Positions 1 to 6,218 of a stretch of 11,184 nucleotides of DNA are shown piece after piece. Under the pieces are notes generated by a model. The model did not search any database and had not been told where the DNA came from. It saw nothing but the letters and a program-made list of their open reading frames with translations. The position numbers and the translations under genes are program-made. Numbering within the stretch: position 1 is the stretch's first letter; the number at the start of each line of letters is the position of its first letter. The stretch is from contig CANQYR010000026.1 in the NCBI GenBank assembly GCA_947628125.1, forward strand, positions 1-11,184, written 5' to 3'. The DNA is from an uncultured Bacilli bacterium. GTDB taxonomy: Bacteria > Bacillota_I > Bacilli_A > RF39 > UBA660.

Positions 1-389
1 GTTCTGTTGTCGCCTAGAAGGTAGTACTCATCTTCTTTAAGGACTACTTCATCAAAATCAAAAGTATCACCGCTAGCATATTCATCAGGAATTTTTTTAT
101 CATTAATGTAGATATTACTGTTTTCACACTTTATCTTTTCCCCAGGAAGACCATAGACTCTTTTTATAACGGTATCCACTTTTTTACCATTTACTTCATA
201 ATTAGCAACAACCATGCTATAACGTTTTATTTTGCCAAGTTTATTTAATATCATGATTTCACCACCGTTTAGAGTTGGCTGCATAGATTCACCGCTTACC
301 CGAACGGGTGTAACGATAAATGAGCGAATTAATATAACTACAACTAATATGATAATATAAGGGATTAATGGTTTTATTTTTTCTTTCAT
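1..389 (-). CDS. lepB: Type I signal peptidase (LepB), 3' end cut by window edge
   Basis: Membrane serine protease that removes signal peptides from exported proteins on the outer face of the membrane. The visible part is 129 codons beginning at ATG 389-387. A hydrophobic anchor spans about residues 8-27. It is followed by the SGESMQPTL box with the catalytic Ser35, then KRVYGLPGE containing the catalytic Lys76, and finally the GDNR box just before the window edge. All diagnostic S26 peptidase boxes are therefore present; only the C-terminal end is missing. An AGAAAGGA ribosome binding site precedes the start. It lies 30 bases downstream of rplS on the same strand, with no terminator between, so the two are probably co-transcribed. 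The rest of the gene should continue to the left of position 1. The family assignment is secure from the motifs. Confidence 0.93.
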   Translation of the reverse strand, partial: MKEKIKPLIPYIIILVVVILIRSFIVTPVRVSGESMQPTLNGGEIMILNKLGKIKRYSMVVANYEVNGKKVDTVIKRVYGLPGEKIKCENSNIYINDKKIPDEYASGDTFDFDEVVLKEDEYYLLGDNR

Positions 390-419
390 AAAATTCCTTT
401 CTATAAGAAAAAGAAAGAT

Positions 420-761
420 TTAGTTTCTTTCTTTAACTTTGTACTCTTTACGCATTTTCTTAATGAAGTTAAGTTTTGCTCTTCGAACTAAACCTTTTTT
501 CACAACTGTTATTTTATCAATAGTTGGTGCATGAAGTGGGAATACACGAACAACACCCACACTGCCAGATTTTTTTCGAACAGAAATAGTTTCGGAAACG
601 CTTCCACCTTTTTTCGCAATTACGATACCTTCAAAAGCTTGAATACGTTCTTTTTTTCCTTCTTTAACCCAAACATCAACACGAACTATATCACCGACTC
701 TTATTTCAGGAATGTCTTTACGAAGATGTTTATCGTTAATTTTGTCTACTAAATTAGCCAT
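420..761 (-). CDS. rplS: 50S ribosomal protein L19
   Basis: Large-subunit ribosomal protein located at the interface with the 30S subunit. The 113-residue product has the normal family length. It carries the typical L19 features: an N-terminal IPEIRVGDIVRVDVWVKEG stretch, the RIQAFEGIVIAKKGG strand pair, the SETISVRKKSGSVGVVRVFPLHAP core (residues about 55-79) and a basic C-terminal tail rich in Lys and Arg. The start is ATG 761-759, preceded by a strong GTTAGAAAGGAAG ribosome binding site. It is the first gene of a two-gene or longer minus-strand unit with lepB and has its own promoter upstream. The untranslated leader is roughly 75 bases. An L19 autoregulatory leader is known in Bacillus, but I could not fold one convincingly here. 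Confidence 0.97.
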   Translation of the reverse strand: MANLVDKINDKHLRKDIPEIRVGDIVRVDVWVKEGKKERIQAFEGIVIAKKGGSVSETISVRKKSGSVGVVRVFPLHAPTIDKITVVKKGLVRRAKLNFIKKMRKEYKVKERN

Positions 762-842
762 AAAACTTCCTTTCTAACTTTATTACATATCATCATAAAA
801 ATCTTTTTCAGCGGATAATACATCACTTGTTAAAGCATTAAG

Positions 843-871
843 ATTGTACCATAAATACTATTTAAAAGCAA
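843..871 (-). promoter_or_regulatory. Sigma-A-type promoter of rplS-lepB
   Basis: Read on the minus strand, there is TTGCTT at 871-866, a 17-base spacer and TACAAT at 848-843. The -10 box is preceded by TGG, which makes it an extended -10. It lies about 80 bases upstream of the rplS start, in the expected orientation. The -35 box is only six bases from the -35 box of the divergent promoter for the membrane protein gene at 929. Confidence 0.7.
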
Positions 872-877
872 TAATAT

Positions 878-906
878 TTGTTAATAATTTTAATTTTTGC
901 TATACT
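878..906 (+). promoter_or_regulatory. Sigma-A-type promoter of the membrane protein gene at 929
   Basis: TTGTTA at 878-883, a 17-base spacer and TATACT at 901-906, with TGC directly upstream of the -10 (extended -10). The gap from the -10 to the ATG at 929 is 22 bases, so the predicted leader is short and holds only the ribosome binding site (AAAGCGAGG, 914-922). Confidence 0.7.
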
Positions 907-928
907 ATATTAAGAAAGCGAGGATTTT

Positions 929-2455
929 ATGAAAGACTTTTTAAAAAAACATGGGGTTTTACTTATTTTTGTTATATTTTTCTTACTTGTTTTGTTAGAA
1001 CATCAATTTATTTATATGTATCATGATGATTATGGCTACGCCACTTTAAGTTATGCGGTTGATATTAATAATGTGGGAATTAATTATCCTTTTTCTTTAA
1101 TTTTTACTTTTTTGTATAAGCATTATATGTTATGGGGTGGCAGGGTTCTTGGTTATTTTTATGAATGTTCTTTGCTTAAGATGGGGTTATTTTATTACCG
1201 TTTAGCGCAGAGTTTAGTTATTACGGGTATTTTTTACTTCATTTACAAAATTTTAAAAAGCAAGGTTAATATGAAAGATAATATTTTAGCTTTGTTAGTT
1301 GTTAGTATGTATGGTTTTTTAGAGATTATGCTATTACGTAACAGTGTATTTTGGATTTCGGCTTCAGTTCATTATTTATGGCCTTTATTACCTTTTTTTG
1401 GTTTAGTTTATTTGCTTAATAAGGATAAATTTAATTTACCTTTGATGATTATTTGCACTATTTTAACGGCTTGTTCGCATGAGCAGGTTGGGTTTATGTG
1501 CACTTCTTATCTTGTCCTTACAATTATTGATGATAAATGGTTTAAAAAAAGGAAAATTGCAAAGGAAAAATGGTTGTTATTAATAATTAGTATTATTGGG
1601 TTTGGGTTTATGATGCTAGCTCCTGGTAATAAAGTTAGGTTAGCCTCCCCTACTTCAAATAATTTTGAAAATATTTCTTTATTTGCTAAGCTTAGGTATA
1701 CTATTCCAGCTTTAATTAATGGCGTATTTGAGGTAACTAGTTCAATGTTTTTAAATTTACTTTTAGTTGTAATTAGTTATATGAGTATTAAAAATTTGAA
1801 AAAGTATCATAATAAGCTTTTGTATATAGTTTGTTTGTCAAATTTATTTATTACAATCTTTTCTTTAACGAAAAATGGTTTTCTTTATTTTAATTATTTT
1901 CAATCTTTTACAGATAATAAGTTTTTGCTTTTATTAATATATTTAGTTTATGGTTTGCAAATTTTTTTGATGATTATAACGGTTATATTGTACTACCTAG
2001 AAAACCATTTAATGGTTAAGTTATTTTTAGCAGGGTTATCTTCTTTAGCGGTGATGATTGTCGCGCCTTATTTTCCTAGTAGATCTAATTTACCATTTTA
2101 TTTCATTTGCTTTTTGGTAATTATTTTAACGATTAATGATATGGTAGTAAATTTAGATAAGAAAACGGTTAATTTAATTGTTTTAGCTATTTTAGGCATA
2201 AGTATGTTAAATTATGGAACAATTACCTATGGTTATTATAAAAATAGTGCTGTTCAAAAAGAAAATGATAAGGTTTTAAAAGATGCTAGTCAAAAAATTA
2301 AAGCTGGAGAAAAAATTGAAAGTGTTGTTTATAAAAAATTACCATATATTTTATATTCTGGTGATCAACCTTATATTGAAGGTTTTGATTATATTGAGGC
2401 ATGGATTAAAAATTATTATGAACTACCTAAGGATATTAAATTTATATACAATTAA
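929..2455 (+). CDS. Polytopic membrane protein, DUF6056/GT-C-like
   Basis: A 508-residue integral membrane protein with about ten to twelve hydrophobic segments and a short soluble C-terminal tail (about residues 430-508). After the first membrane segment comes HDDYGYA (residues 32-38) with two adjacent Asp, then a WGGR motif (69-72), an FWISASVHYLWP stretch (141-152) and a CSHEQ motif (182-186). An acidic pair in the first outer loop is the usual layout of GT-C-fold glycosyltransferases, and the overall pattern resembles the DUF6056 family of Bacillota, whose function is not established. I infer a lipid-linked sugar or polymer transfer role at the cell surface, with low certainty about the substrate. 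The gene stands alone: divergent from rplS and convergent with the thioredoxin gene, seven bases apart. The start at ATG 929 is supported by a ribosome binding site and a well-placed promoter. Confidence 0.85.
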   Translation: MKDFLKKHGVLLIFVIFFLLVLLEHQFIYMYHDDYGYATLSYAVDINNVGINYPFSLIFTFLYKHYMLWGGRVLGYFYECSLLKMGLFYYRLAQSLVITGIFYFIYKILKSKVNMKDNILALLVVSMYGFLEIMLLRNSVFWISASVHYLWPLLPFFGLVYLLNKDKFNLPLMIICTILTACSHEQVGFMCTSYLVLTIIDDKWFKKRKIAKEKWLLLIISIIGFGFMMLAPGNKVRLASPTSNNFENISLFAKLRYTIPALINGVFEVTSSMFLNLLLVVISYMSIKNLKKYHNKLLYIVCLSNLFITIFSLTKNGFLYFNYFQSFTDNKFLLLLIYLVYGLQIFLMIITVILYYLENHLMVKLFLAGLSSLAVMIVAPYFPSRSNLPFYFICFLVIILTINDMVVNLDKKTVNLIVLAILGISMLNYGTITYGYYKNSAVQKENDKVLKDASQKIKAGEKIESVVYKKLPYILYSGDQPYIEGFDYIEAWIKNYYELPKDIKFIYN

Positions 2456-2476
2456 AAAAAGCTTATTCACAAGCTT
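2454..2476 (-). terminator. Weak intrinsic terminator of the thioredoxin-like gene
   Basis: On the minus strand AAGCTT (2476-2471), loop GTGAAT and AAGCTT (2464-2459) form a six-base stem, followed by a run of T residues (2458-2454). The stem overlaps the stop codon of the gene at 2463. It has only two G-C pairs, so it is probably inefficient. The plus strand has no T-run after the stem, so it does not look bidirectional. Confidence 0.4.
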
Positions 2477-3194
2477 CATCATTACAGGTATTATCAGGTT
2501 CAATAAAGGTTTTAACAAACATGTCACTGTAAATAGCATTTAGTTTTAAACGTTGTTCTTCTGTTAAGGCATCATATTTGGTTTGACCTTTGTCTAGGTC
2601 AACGGTTCCGACATGGCTATTTATGACTTCTCCATCTTTTATCGCGACAACAAAGGGCATGTAAATTCTTTTTTCACCAGTTTTATAGGTTTTACCTTTT
2701 TCGTCTGTTAATGTATATTCTTCTAAGATGCTATCCAGTTTTTTTAATAATTCGTAATAAGTTTCTGTTCCATGGTTTGTTTCTACTGCTTTACCATCTT
2801 GAATTTTAAAATTGGATTTTTCGTTATCTAATTCTAGATAATAGATTGTGTCTACATTATATTTTTTGGCAACGTCAAATAAGACGGGAACGGCATTTCG
2901 GCACCATGGACACCAATTGGCTCCAATATATAATATGGCTTGTTTTTCGTTTAAAACGTCTAAAGCTTCTTTGGTATCAACGTATTTAATAGGGTTATCA
3001 CTATCGATTTGAACGTTGTTGTATTTTTCGCCATCACTTTCTCTTATGGTATCATTTAAAGATTCGTATGCTTCTTTAAATTTATTGGCATCGGAATGTT
3101 TTTTATTTACTTCATTTTTGATTAGGAAAAAGCCGATGACAAGGATTAAAACTACGGCGATGGCGCTTATAAATATTTTTGTTTTTTGTTTCAT
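2463..3194 (-). CDS. Membrane-anchored thioredoxin-like protein with CPWC active site
   Basis: A 243-residue thiol-disulfide oxidoreductase expected on the outer face of the membrane. An N-terminal uncleaved anchor (about residues 7-25) is followed by a polar linker and a thioredoxin-like domain from about residue 65. The active site is C95-P-W-C98 within the strand-turn YIGANWCPWCRN, and the cis-proline is probably Pro180 in the segment IYMPFVVAIKDG. Between them lies an insertion (about 125-175) longer than in classical thioredoxins. This layout resembles the PedC/bacteriocin-accessory group of Bacillota thioredoxins. The tail ends in CNDEAC, a second cysteine pair (237 and 242) that may form a structural or resolving disulfide. 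The ribosome binding site is AAGGTAG. It has its own promoter and a weak terminator, so it is likely monocistronic. Its substrates are unknown; the adjacent membrane regulator and nuclease both have exported cysteines. Confidence 0.88.
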   Translation of the reverse strand: MKQKTKIFISAIAVVLILVIGFFLIKNEVNKKHSDANKFKEAYESLNDTIRESDGEKYNNVQIDSDNPIKYVDTKEALDVLNEKQAILYIGANWCPWCRNAVPVLFDVAKKYNVDTIYYLELDNEKSNFKIQDGKAVETNHGTETYYELLKKLDSILEEYTLTDEKGKTYKTGEKRIYMPFVVAIKDGEVINSHVGTVDLDKGQTKYDALTEEQRLKLNAIYSDMFVKTFIEPDNTCNDEACE

Positions 3195-3219
3195 TACACT
3201 ACCTTCTTTCTACTCTCAC

Positions 3220-3248
3220 ATTATATTAAAAATCTTTTTTTGGGGCAA
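3220..3248 (-). promoter_or_regulatory. Sigma-A-type promoter of the thioredoxin-like gene
   Basis: On the minus strand TTGCCC (3248-3243), a 17-base spacer and a perfect TATAAT (3225-3220), 26 bases upstream of the ATG at 3194. A perfect 18-base palindrome begins ten bases upstream of the -35 box. Confidence 0.72.
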
Positions 3249-3250
3249 TA

Positions 3251-3286
3251 AAAAGATAGTTTAGTTAACTAAACTTTAGGTTTAGT
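3251..3286 (-). promoter_or_regulatory. Inverted-repeat cluster: terminator and/or operator
   Basis: The sequence AGTTTAGTTAACTAAACT (3258-3275) is a perfect 18-base palindrome. A third copy of the half-site (GTTTAGT, 3280-3286) pairs with ACTAAAC at 3268-3274 across five bases. Read on the minus strand, the palindrome can fold as a seven-base stem with a TTAA loop and is followed by ATCTTTTTATT, which would suit a weak terminator of the XRE gene. Its perfect symmetry and position just upstream of the thioredoxin promoter would also suit an operator for a dimeric regulator. The sequence does not decide between these readings. The stop codon of the XRE gene lies inside the outermost half-site. 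Confidence 0.5.
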
Positions 3287-3947
3287 CACAATTTTCTGAT
3301 ATTAAAGGAATTTTATAAGTAACTAATTCATCGTTTTCATTAGTGGCTGTTATTTCTAGTTCAAGGCTATCGTTTTGGTTGTCACAGCTTGACTTATAAT
3401 CATCTAAAGAAAAGGTGATGTCTTTTAGATAGTTGTCTAATTTAATGTTTTCTTTAGGTTCACAGTCATATAGTTTAACACTGCCATTTTTATTATTTTC
3501 ATATAAGGTACAACTTATGTTTTTATATATGTTGTTATCTTCTTCACCACAGTAATCAATTTCGGAAATGGTGACGGCGGATTTGGCTTTATTATAGGCG
3601 ATGGCACCGGATATTTTAAAGTTATTGCAATTAGCTTTTAGGGTTTTAAAAGTAAAGTTATCAAATTGAAAGAAAAGCATGGTAGTAATTAAAATAACTA
3701 GCAAAATAATAATGATTGGAAGAAAATGATGCTTTTTTTTGCCACCCAAAAAGTCTTGAATATCAAGGTTATATTCTTCACAGATGGCTTTTAATATGGA
3801 CAAGTCAGGGATGTTTTTACCATTTTCCCATTTACTTACTGCTTGATATGTTACGTTAAAAATGCTCGCGAATTCTTGCTGGGTTAAGCCTTTTTTTAAG
3901 CGTAGTTGTTTAATTAATTTTCCAATTTTTTGGGCATCCAATTTCAT
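3282..3947 (-). CDS. Membrane-anchored XRE-family regulator with cysteine-rich outer domain
   Basis: A 221-residue protein with three parts. Residues about 8-67 form a classical XRE/Cro-type helix-turn-helix (LTQQEFASIFNVTYQAVSKW followed by ENGKNIPDL), expected to bind DNA in the cytoplasm. Residues about 75-95 are one membrane segment after a KKKHH charge cluster. The remaining roughly 125 residues should face outside and contain six cysteines (about 107, 133, 146, 162, 188 and 220). I do not recognise this outer domain. The start is set at ATG 3947 because AGTAGG lies five bases upstream; a GTG one codon earlier (3950) would sit directly against the ribosome binding site. It follows the nuclease gene by about 30 bases and has a probable internal promoter. 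I infer a sensor-regulator that may control its own locus or the neighbouring thioredoxin gene; target and signal are unknown. Confidence 0.88.
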   Translation of the reverse strand: MKLDAQKIGKLIKQLRLKKGLTQQEFASIFNVTYQAVSKWENGKNIPDLSILKAICEEYNLDIQDFLGGKKKHHFLPIIIILLVILITTMLFFQFDNFTFKTLKANCNNFKISGAIAYNKAKSAVTISEIDYCGEEDNNIYKNISCTLYENNKNGSVKLYDCEPKENIKLDNYLKDITFSLDDYKSSCDNQNDSLELEITATNENDELVTYKIPLISENCD

Positions 3948-3965
3948 CACTTCCTACTTCTTTTT

Positions 3966-3974
3966 AGTATAACA
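3966..3974 (-). promoter_or_regulatory. Extended -10 promoter of the XRE regulator gene
   Basis: On the minus strand TGT directly precedes TATACT (3971-3966), about 18 bases upstream of the ATG at 3947. No good -35 box is found at 16-18 bases; an extended -10 can compensate. It overlaps the end of the upstream nuclease gene region, so the regulator may be expressed both from this site and by read-through. Confidence 0.45.
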
Positions 3975-3980
3975 CAAAAA

Positions 3981-4700
3981 TTACTTTAAAACTTCACTTT
4001 TTCCCGTTTGATAATCAATTTTTACTCCTTCTTCGACGTTGTATATGAAAACATTGAATTCAATTTCATCATCTTCAATGCTTCTAGCTTCAATGATGAC
4101 GCCTTTGCTTAAAAGATTTTCCCCTTCAAAGATAGGAGTTACACGGTATAGGACGTGATGGGCGGTTTTTTTAATGTAGTCTGCTACTTGATTTTCAAAA
4201 TAAAGCATGGTTTTGGCGTTCATGGATCTAGTACAGGTTATTAAATTTTTAGGGTTTAGGTTTTCGCCTGCTAATTGAAAGCCAATTAAGTGGCAACGAT
4301 TATAAAGATATTTGCCATCGACAAAATCATATTTGACTGTTTGCCAGCCCGTTGGTTTAATGGAACCAATTGATGTTCTTTCTTCTTTAGGCATGGTATC
4401 TAAGCTTAAATTAGCAACGGCCATTTGGCAGCGGCCTAGATAGTCTAATTCGCTATAAATTTCAAATGGTTCATTTTGATATTCATTAATTAGGTTATTT
4501 TTATTGTTATTTAGTATTACATAGGCTTTGCCAGAGTATGGTGGAATATCCGTTACACTTACTATTTGGTTATTTTGGATATTGTTTAAAAAAAGCGCGG
4601 CTGAGTCTTTGCTTTGATATATTAATAAGCTAATACCAATGATTAAGAAGAAGTTTAATATGTTAGCTATGTTTTTTTTCTTACGTCTTTTTTTAGCCAT
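3981..4700 (-). CDS. Membrane-anchored DNA/RNA non-specific endonuclease
   Basis: A 239-residue nuclease of the beta-beta-alpha-metal (NUC1/EndA-like) family. A lysine/arginine-rich N-terminus (MAKKRRKKK) and a hydrophobic segment (about 12-28) anchor it in the membrane with the catalytic domain outside. The active-site motif is YNRCHLIGFQLAGEN, with His137 as the expected general base; the NRCH form replaces the DRGH of the Serratia-type enzymes but is common in Bacillota homologues. Downstream the segment NLITCTRSMNAK and a FEN motif (168-170) supply the usual metal-site Asn and Glu candidates. Streptococcal relatives include the DNA-entry nuclease EndA and secreted DNases. Three cysteines (91, 136, 156) lie in the exported part. 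It starts three bases after the undecaprenol kinase stop, with its ribosome binding site (AAAGGA) inside the end of that gene, so translation is probably coupled. Likely roles are extracellular nucleic acid degradation for nutrients or DNA processing. Confidence 0.9.
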   Translation of the reverse strand: MAKKRRKKKNIANILNFFLIIGISLLIYQSKDSAALFLNNIQNNQIVSVTDIPPYSGKAYVILNNNKNNLINEYQNEPFEIYSELDYLGRCQMAVANLSLDTMPKEERTSIGSIKPTGWQTVKYDFVDGKYLYNRCHLIGFQLAGENLNPKNLITCTRSMNAKTMLYFENQVADYIKKTAHHVLYRVTPIFEGENLLSKGVIIEARSIEDDEIEFNVFIYNVEEGVKIDYQTGKSEVLK

Positions 4701-4703
4701 AGA

Positions 4704-5057
4704 TTATCCTTTTAGTATTTTGGGTAGAAAAATGCAAAGCCCAATTATAAAGGCAATCATGGCGGAGAATAAGACTCCGGATGCGGCTGTGTCTTTAGCA
4801 ATTTTGGCTTTGGTATTTATTTTGGGCATAGCTAGGTTTACGGCTTCTTCAATCGCGGTGTTAAATAATTCACTGGTTACAACTAGGGCAAAGGCTATTA
4901 AGCATAATAACCATTCCATAATACTTATTTTAAAGATAAATCCCCCTAGTATAACAGCAAACATGATTAAAAAATGAATTTTCATATTTCTTTGGGTTTT
5001 AAGACTGTAGCTAATGCCTTCTAGGGCATAGCCAAAACTATTTAGGAGTTTTTTCAA
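4704..5057 (-). CDS. dgkA: DgkA-family undecaprenol/diacylglycerol kinase
   Basis: A 117-residue integral membrane kinase that, in Gram-positive bacteria, mainly phosphorylates undecaprenol to recycle the lipid carrier for cell-wall synthesis. Three hydrophobic segments (about 28-43, 47-63, 94-112) follow an amphipathic N-terminus. The family signature is ELFNTAIEEAVNLAMP with Glu63, Asn66 and Glu70, followed by AKIAKDTAASGVL containing Lys88 and Asp89. The start is TTG at 5057-5055: an AAGGTGA site lies upstream at the right distance, and the next Met (residue 25) would delete the conserved N-terminal helix. The upstream gene ends three bases before, so the two are tightly coupled, and the nuclease follows three bases downstream. 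In many Bacillota this gene sits with ybeY and era, so this placement beside a nucleoside phosphorylase is less usual. Confidence 0.93.
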   Translation of the reverse strand: MKKLLNSFGYALEGISYSLKTQRNMKIHFLIMFAVILGGFIFKISIMEWLLCLIAFALVVTSELFNTAIEEAVNLAMPKINTKAKIAKDTAASGVLFSAMIAFIIGLCIFLPKILKG

Positions 5058-5059
5058 AA

Positions 5060-5404
5060 TTAATCACCTTCTTTTAAGACTGTTAGTTTGCTTTTATAGC
5101 TGCCATTTTCTAGTTTTAATATGACATCATAGGTCCCTTGTTTTAAGGGCCAGAAAACTTCTTTTTCGTTGGTATAAAATTTAGCTTGGATGGTTTTGTT
5201 TGTTTTTTCTCTTATAAAGTCATTGCCTTTAGGTTCTTCATCATTTTCATATATGGTTAAGGCTTTGATGGTATAGGACGTGATGTGGCTTTTTCTTACT
5301 AGGCGCATGCTAAAGTAATGGGCCATAAAAACAGATAGGATTATTATTAAGACAATGATAATAAATAATAGTTGTTCTTGATATTTTTGAATAATTTTTT
5401 GCAT
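5060..5404 (-). CDS. Small membrane-anchored protein of unknown function
   Basis: I do not recognise this 114-residue protein. A hydrophobic segment (about residues 12-30) is followed by a basic stretch and a soluble domain of about 75 residues predicted to face outside. The end of that domain (KQGTYDVILKLENGSYKSKL) reads like the last strands of a small immunoglobulin-like or beta-sandwich fold; that is a visual impression only. There are no cysteines and no catalytic motif. It starts one base after the deoD stop codon (ATG 5404-5402) and ends two bases before the start of the kinase gene, so it is certainly part of the same transcript. Possible roles include a surface accessory protein for a neighbouring membrane enzyme. 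Confidence 0.75.
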   Translation of the reverse strand: MQKIIQKYQEQLLFIIIVLIIILSVFMAHYFSMRLVRKSHITSYTIKALTIYENDEEPKGNDFIREKTNKTIQAKFYTNEKEVFWPLKQGTYDVILKLENGSYKSKLTVLKEGD

Positions 5405-5405
5405 T

Positions 5406-6152
5406 TTAACCTATTGTTTCTAAAGCTAGCAAAATCATTTGATCTAATGATTTTTCGCGATCTTTTATTGACATAAAGTCTTCGTTATATTTACTATCAA
5501 CGACTGTTAATATAGTTGCTGCTTGCCTATCAAAGCTATTTGCGGTGTGGAATAAGGCAAAGCTTTCCATTTCTTCAGCTATAGGGTCAATTTCTTTAGG
5601 CACGCGTTTTAAGACGTGTTCATTATCGGAATAAAAGCCAAATTGTTCGGTGCATAAAACATCACCTATTGTTAGGTTTAGGTTTAGTTTTTGGGCGGTT
5701 TTTACTATTTCATTATTTAGGGTTTCACTTGGATAAGAAACATGGGTTAAATCCCCGTTGTAGCTATAGGCAAAGTTACTTTCGGTATAGCTTTTAGAGG
5801 CTAATACTAGATCAGGAACTTTCATGTTTGCTTTTAAGGCTCCACAGGTACCGATTCTAATGATTTTGGCAACGTCAAAAAAATAAAATAATTCAAAGGC
5901 ATAAATGCTCATAGATGGCATGCCCATACCAGAGGCGATAACGGTTACTAATTTTTCTTTATAGTAACCAGTGTAGGCAAAGATGTTTCTTGTATCGCTT
6001 ACTAATTTATAAGAAGTTAAATATTTTTCGGCGATGTATTTAGCCCTTAAGGGGTCACCGGGCATGATGACAAAGGGGGCAATTTCATCTTTACTAGCAT
6101 TTATATGGGCTGGTTTTAAATGAGGCATAACACTTGGTGCTTTCACATTCAT
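5406..6152 (-). CDS. deoD: Purine-nucleoside phosphorylase, DeoD type
   Basis: Cytoplasmic enzyme that splits purine (deoxy)nucleosides with phosphate to give free base and (deoxy)ribose-1-phosphate. The 248-residue product matches the hexameric family: PGDPLRAKYIA (31-41) with the phosphate-binding Arg36, SGMGMPSMSIYAFELF (74-89), IIRIGTCGA (97-105) with Arg99, EEMES (193-197) for ribose binding, and Asp219 for base protonation. Arg232 matches the second base-side residue. The usual SDH around the catalytic Asp reads VDS here, a mild deviation. The N-terminus is about a dozen residues longer than in E. coli. The ribosome binding site AGAAAGGA is only two bases from the ATG, so a GTG two codons later is an alternative start. 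It is the first gene of a unit that continues through a small membrane protein, the lipid kinase and the nuclease. Confidence 0.94.
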   Translation of the reverse strand: MNVKAPSVMPHLKPAHINASKDEIAPFVIMPGDPLRAKYIAEKYLTSYKLVSDTRNIFAYTGYYKEKLVTVIASGMGMPSMSIYAFELFYFFDVAKIIRIGTCGALKANMKVPDLVLASKSYTESNFAYSYNGDLTHVSYPSETLNNEIVKTAQKLNLNLTIGDVLCTEQFGFYSDNEHVLKRVPKEIDPIAEEMESFALFHTANSFDRQAATILTVVDSKYNEDFMSIKDREKSLDQMILLALETIG

Positions 6153-6173
6153 CTTCCTTTCTATTCTAAGATA

Positions 6174-6202
6174 ACTATAACAAAAAAGATGAATGATGAA
6201 AA
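6174..6202 (-). promoter_or_regulatory. Sigma-A-type promoter of the deoD unit
   Basis: On the minus strand TTTTCA (6202-6197), a 17-base spacer and TATAGT (6179-6174), with TGT just upstream of the -10 (extended -10). It is 22 bases upstream of the deoD ATG. It lies in the 66-base gap after miaA and implies that deoD is expressed independently of the yqeG-miaA operon. Confidence 0.6.
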
Positions 6203-6218
6203 CATTTTTTTGGCTTAA

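Noticed and set aside
762..835. Possible L19 autoregulatory leader upstream of rplS
   Set aside because: The position fits what is known in Bacillus, but I found no stable or recognisable hairpin pattern by eye; a covariance-model search would decide.
767..838. Short stop-free minus-strand frame in the rplS leader, ending in a protein-like acidic stretch before TAA
   Set aside because: There is no usable start codon or ribosome binding site in that frame and it overlaps the rplS promoter. It is most likely chance, though a decayed gene end cannot be excluded.
4639..4977. Open frame of 112 codons on the plus strand opposite the lipid kinase gene
   Set aside because: It is the mirror of a real DgkA family gene and shows no recognisable domain.
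2874..5879. Another exact 16-base repeat, TTTTGGCAACGTCAAA at 2874-2889 and 5864-5879
   Set aside because: Both copies encode FDVAK in the same frame, in the thioredoxin and deoD genes, so coding coincidence explains it.
6183..6212. A/T-rich imperfect stem after miaA that might be a terminator
   Set aside because: The pairing is almost all A-T with a bulge, and it overlaps the deoD promoter; I could not support a terminator.
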